In this document: positions 59,249 through 64,000 of the stretch, piece by piece | Layout of the letters: every line of letters starts with the position of its first letter | Position numbering within the stretch: the stretch's first letter is position 1 | Assembly: GCA_026874595.1 (NCBI GenBank) | Contig: CM049308.1 | Location: forward strand, 17,420,001-17,484,000 | Reading direction: 5' to 3' | Source: Sipunculus nudus | Lineage: Eukaryota > Annelida > Sipuncula > Golfingiida > Sipunculidae | DNA: 64,000 nt | The notes under the pieces: generated by a model | Told to the model about the DNA's origin: nothing | Database searches by the model: none | The model's input: the letters and a program-made list of their open reading frames with translations, nothing else | Made by a program: the position numbers and the translations under genes

Positions 59249-59510
59249 CAGGGACTGGGTAATAGTAATATGTAATAGTAATAAAGTAATAGAAAATTAC
59301 ATTACTGTATTTAGTAATAGTAATAGTAATATAGTGATTGAACCCCAATCCAAGTAATATAGATAGTAACATAGTAATAGAAAATGACAGTTTTTAGTAA
59401 AAGTAATAGAAATAGACATGAAAATTTTAACCAGTAATAGTAATAGTAATATAGTAAAAATACCCCAAGTAATAGAATAATAGCTGTTCCTTTAACTTTT
59501 ACAACCCTTG
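59249..59510. repeat. AGTAATAG-rich MITE-like element
   Basis: It starts CAGGGACTGGGTAATAG and ends with inverted CAAGGGTTGTAAAAGTT. The interior is built of AGTAATAG units. The ends resemble those of hAT-type MITEs (CAGGG). Partial copy at 51200-51330. Confidence 0.5.
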
Positions 59511-59710
59511 ACTAAAACAGATCTGGTGTATATATATATATATATATTGGTATGGTCACACTACAGTGCAAGCTAATACCACCCCAGGTACACTCATGGA
59601 AAATAAGGCAAAAGTCAAATAGAACCTTAACAAATCTTTTATTGCCGCAATTTTTTACACTCTATTCATTCTGAATAATTATAACCTTCTTAATCTGTAG
59701 ACCGTGACAA

Positions 59711-62280
59711 AACAAGGGACCTATGGGTCACGACGCTCAGCTGTTATATATGATAAAAAAATATTATTTAGAAATGAGGCACATGCTGGTTAAGTGTGGT
59801 AATAAATATAAGCTGTATTATGAGTTGTTGTTGTTTAGCTTATGTATGATTTTGATAGTACCTTTAGAGACAGGGAAGAGGATTGATTTCATTTATTTAT
59901 TAACAAATGGAGTACTATTGTCACACAGATTTTGACTTGGCCATATAACTTATAAGCAGAACATATAATATAAAAGTTTAACTATTTATTTAAAAAAATT
60001 ACAAATCTTGTCCCAAATATAATTTTTATTAAAAATAATAAGAGAATCATATGATTTTTTTAAAAAGAAATATAACTGAAATGATTATTAAAATAATATT
60101 AAAGAATATATTCATGAATGCATTCATGAATACATTTTGAAAGTATTAGCACGAGTATTCATATACTTTCATTTTTACCTGAATTCCCATTCTTTATGCA
60201 AGAAATTTGGAGTACATAATCATATTCGTATTTAAATACAATTATAAAGTATTCGCACCGTGTCTGGTATTTATACAGTTTTCACCAAAAAATGATGTTG
60301 AGAATCCAGAATATACAAAATTCACACATTTAAATAATGATCATAAGTACATGGTTTTATGGCTTTTACTTATATTAAAAAATAACTGTAAAAAAATTCA
60401 TTTTGGACTAATTTCACATCAATGTACACACTAGACACAGTAGGAATCTAGATTAATATTATCAACTGCATCTTTGTCTATCATTAATTTCCTTCATATG
60501 ATCCCTAATGATTAGTAATGAATAATATGATTTACTTCTTTATCATTAAAATTGAACTGAAAAATGCCATAGGTGACTGCATGGTGTTATTTGGAATACG
60601 TGACATTCTACCCATCGATACAAGATTCTTATATCATTAGTAACTGCAAGTTAATTTCCTGTTATTTTAAATAAACAAATTCCTTTTCTATTTTTCTTTA
60701 ATTTGTTATTAAAAACCAATAAAAATTTATTAATTTATTGTTTATTGTTATGTTGTTGGTTAAAACTACTAGATGAGTTGGGTTGGACACCTGGATCAAC
60801 TGTGGCTGGCCATAAGCTGCCTGGATTCCGTGTATGCCTCGCCTCAAGCATGCATACAGGTGGCTCAAGAGGGGCTGGAGAGAGCCAAAGTCTGACAGGG
60901 TCTCATAAAAAAAAACATTAATAAAAGCTACAATTTTTGGCCAATTTCTTTCAGCTTTCTAAACTAAAAAGCTGAAATCCTTATGTGTGCATGATATGAA
61001 AATTATATCAACAGTGCTCACGGGAAACAAACGTGCCATGGTCAGTTGGGCAAAATTTAAGTTACTAATTTTTCATTTATACTAATAACTTATAAAATTT
61101 CAAAAATTCAGAACTAATTTTGGGTATTCAATTGAATCTTGATTAAATAATGTTACATCCCTGACAAAATAATATCTAGCTTCAGCAATCGCCTTGTTAA
61201 GGGAGTAAATATATTTCTTGAATTTTTACAAAGTGCATTATGTTTGGGCCCATAACTTAAAACAATTAAGCAATACTGACATCATTCTGGCATGTGCATA
61301 GAGAATGAAAAATATGTATATTATTTATGATTAAAGTCAGATCAGTGGTTTTGATATTAGGCAGTCTTGAAGTGTAACAATGGGTTTTTAATGGGAAAAT
61401 GAAGTTTTTCATTAATATCTCGAAGGTAATAAGTCCTAGTGACCAAATTCTTGGCATGGTAGGGGATTTTGGAGACATATAACTGTATGCCGAATTTAAG
61501 GAACTTAGAGCTGAAGCTGGGGAGCTGAGCTCTTGCAAACTGCATAACACTAGCTTGATGTAAACAATATGTTACATGGTGCTTGAAAACTTGAAAAAAA
61601 ATCTACAGTTTTTGATCAACTGGTTTCAAAATTTTGGTGTTAACAGTTGAAATGCTAACAAAAACATGCTGTGAAAATTAAATCCACAGTACTTACAGGA
61701 AAAACACGTGCCATGGTCAAAGTTGGGCAAAATTTAAGTTACCAATTTTTTATTTTTATTAATATTTTAAAAAATTCAAAAGATTTTCATCTAATTTTGG
61801 GTATACAATTTTTTTTTTATTAATTAAAGTTAAATTACTGGAAAAAAGGTCTATAGCTTTAACATGTTTTGTGTTTAGTGATCAAATATCTTTCTTGATT
61901 TTTTACAAAATGCATTATGTTTGGGCCCATAACTTTTTTAAATTAAATAATACAGACATAATTTCTGGCATGTACATAGGAACTATATAGAGTAATATTT
62001 ATGGTAAATACGAGGAAAAACAGATGAGTTGTTTTGATATTAGGCAGTCCTTAAGTGTGAAAATAGGTTTTTAATAAAAAATTGAGGTTTTTCCTTAATT
62101 TCTCAAAGGAACGAAGTTGCAAAGACCCAGTTTTCGGCTTGGTAGGAGCTCTTGGGAATATCTAACATTATGTCGAATTTTTAATTCCTAGGTCTTACGG
62201 TTTCAAAACGTGCCACATCTACGGACGGACGGACGGACAGATGGACGGACGACGGACAATGGACCACGACTATAGCTCAG
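59711..62280 (+). mobile_element. Pearl/Helitron-like element, copy 6
   Basis: The 5' signature AACAAGGGACCTATGGGTCA is followed by ACGCTCAGCTG. Near the 3' end are GGACGGACGGACAGATGG repeats (62221-62252) and TATAGCTCAGATG at 62267-62279; the terminal hairpin's second arm is lost. AT-rich DNA fills 59750-60950. Confidence 0.6.
61017..62215 (+). repeat. Two diverged tandem units of about 670 bp
   Basis: Units start near 61017 and 61690. They share 'cgtgccatggtca-gttgggcaaaatttaagtta', 'tgcattatgtttgggcccataact', 'gttttgatattaggcagtc' in order. Confidence 0.85.
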
Positions 62281-62880
62281 ATGTACACGTAATTGAATAT
62301 AGGTAGCTGATCCGAGTGGATGCCCATCCAGGTCTCCGGACCAACCAGGAAGTAGCTCAAGATTAAAATTCACCAAGAAGCTATGGCATTCCTAACTCCT
62401 GACTACGCTTTCTAATTTCTCAAGGCGTAATTACACGTACATGCCAACAGCGTCAACGAAATTACAGAGCGCATTCCTTTGTTCTGTATCGTATATATTA
62501 TACAGGAGCGTCATTTATCATGTAAAAATTAGATATGGTATACGCATGATAAAGAAATAAATAGATACAAGTAGTCCGTGAGTCGATTTGGCGAATTTAA
62601 AAGCAAATGCTTCAAATTAATCAAATGCAAATGCGATTAAAAATTTCAAATGTAAATGCAATTAAAGATAACAAATTCAAATGCAATGCATTTGCAAGTG
62701 CACTAACAGATGCATTTGCATTTGAACTCTTTTTTGTCGGATTTCTTTAAATTTAATTGATATATTCACAACATGGTGAATTTTCATAAAAGACTACCAA
62801 ATAGTAACTTAACCTTTTGTTTTTGCCTTGGATATGCGTAAATACTGTTTTGTCAGTACCCCCAGATTAATTACAAATTT
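62281..62880. other. Intergenic with a short 'caaatgcaaatgc' repeat patch
   Basis: At about 62600-62730 a run of 'aaatgcaaatgca(t/a)tt' motifs recurs irregularly; it includes the octamer ATGCAAAT in several near-forms. Nothing else seen. Confidence 0.45.
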
Positions 62881-63300
62881 GATACAAAAAAATTGATCAT
62901 GCAGTGTTTTATCAGTTTCTGCAGACGGGTGGGGCCACCTGTATTTTTTTTTTTAATTTTTATGCATTTTTGTCTCTATTTTGAGACCTTCAAAGATGCG
63001 GTCGTCCGTTAACAGGGCAAAAATTGTAACCGTTGGACCAAGATGTTTCTAACTTGACATCCCTGAAGGTCCTTGGCAAGTCTCCTTGGAAACCTAAAAT
63101 AAGGTCATAATGACCTATATTCTGCAAGATATGTGAAAGAACACCGGTGTTTTGGGTAAATCGACGGACCCCATGATTTGAGCACCCTAGAGGGATTTGC
63201 ATGATTGGTTGCAGTTGGAAGTAGAAACTTCTAATTTGATTAAGATCCAAGGGGGTTCATGTAAAACTTTCTTGGAAACCTGAAATAATGTTACTGTTCT
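62881..63300 (-). mobile_element. Pearl/Helitron-like module, fragment
   Basis: 'ggtcgtccgttaacagggcaaaaattgtaaccgttggacc' and 'gacctatattctg' match copies 1-3. GGTGGGGCCACC at about 62929 is a variant of the family palindrome. Confidence 0.6.
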
Positions 63301-63663
63301 AATGTACTAAGGGTCAGTCTATTACTACAATTCTCACTCTCTGTATTTAATCATGATTATATATTATATAAGTTGCAGGTGTTTAAGTTAATTGGGACTT
63401 TGTGTATTCAAATGTCAGAGCTGAGTTGCCAGGTATTAACATAATGACTGTAATTGCTTAGCCTTGATTACATGGCAACTCTATTTAATTGAATCTGCGG
63501 TGACACGTTAGGGAAATCTCTTATTGGTTTACTGATGGTCTATATGAATCTTGCTAGGAGAGATGCGATTTGTTCAGAGGCAGTAACAAACTGGGGGCCA
63601 AGCCCTGTGGCATTCTCACTCCTGTATAGTTAAAATAAAGAATATTTTACATCAACTCAGAGC
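63301..63663. other. Unassigned, possible retrotransposon tail
   Basis: It ends 'gtatagttaaaataaagaatattttacatcaactcagagca'; the AATAAA and the abrupt change suggest a 3' terminus, but no partner was found. Confidence 0.3.
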
Positions 63664-63770
63664 AGGGGCGTCAATATAGGGGGATGGGGGGTATATATAC
63701 CCCCACTTTTTGGCAAGGGGGGATGGTGAATGTAATCACCCCCCCCCCCCCACTTTTCAGAGAATAATAT
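63664..63770. repeat. 'gggcgtcaatatagggg' repeat, copy 2
   Basis: It matches 47581-47680 and includes a C run at about 63740-63751. Confidence 0.6.
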
Positions 63771-64000
63771 TATAATATTGCAAATAAAATATATTAATAA
63801 ATAGAATTAAAGACGTTGGATCTATTTACTTAATAATGTTATATCTAAACCTTGCTTAGAATTCACAAAATAACTTATTGTCTAAAACATTATAATTATT
63901 TAAAATATTACGTATATATAATAATTATATATATAATAATTATATATATATATATATATAGTTGAATATGTCACTCAGACACGCTGAAAAGGGTATATAT

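Overview
The window looks like a piece of an AT-rich animal nuclear genome, most likely from a mollusc and probably a bivalve. Coding sequence is split by long introns with canonical GT-AG borders. About 98% of the window is non-coding. It is packed with dispersed repeats, (TA)n/(CT)n/(CA)n microsatellites, long G or C runs, SINE-like tRNA-derived elements, small inverted-repeat DNA elements, solo LTRs and decayed Ty3/gypsy and LINE fragments. One abundant family (shared ends, tandem core units near 156, 280, 339 or 670 bp, a GACGGACA-type microsatellite near one end) resembles the non-autonomous 'pearl'/Helitron-like elements known from bivalves. That resemblance, from memory, is the main reason for suggesting a bivalve; the species cannot be named.

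I could build one convincing protein-coding gene, on the minus strand from 41378 down to 11846. Five exons (41279-41378, 36061-36205, 24537-25060, 23011-23063, 11846-12118) join with matching phases 1-2-1-0 into one 364-codon reading frame. A TATA box and a CCAAT box stand at the expected distances upstream. The product has a signal peptide, a short basic propeptide-like stretch, a chymotrypsin/trypsin-fold domain and a separate cysteine-rich C-terminal domain. By alignment all three catalytic residues are replaced (His57 by Ala, Asp102 by Gly, Ser195 by Cys), while the structural cysteines and the Asp194 equivalent remain. This makes it a secreted pseudo-protease, and it is the most interesting object here.

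Layout: 1-11.8 kb lies downstream of the gene and is repeat-rich, with an LTR end, two pearl-like copies on the minus strand, inverted-repeat elements and a cluster of GACGTC sites. 11.8-41.4 kb is the gene. Intron 4 carries a 30-bp minisatellite split by a solo LTR, a gypsy reverse-transcriptase relic, a degenerate tandem array, a TA-flanked inverted-repeat element with a second element nested inside it, and a SINE. Intron 2 carries three or four pearl-like copies, one apparently nested in another. Intron 1 carries a CACGTG minisatellite and a 215-bp tandem duplication. 41.5-64 kb lies upstream of the gene: a second SINE copy, TA-flanked insertions, a GC-rich CpG-rich inverted-repeat element, a 2-kb element with inverted ends rich in GTACTCGAGTAC, a 1010-bp solo LTR inside a (TA)n tract, a gypsy integrase relic with an intact D,D35E spacing, and several more pearl-like modules. 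No rRNA gene, intact tRNA gene, CRISPR array or operon is visible.
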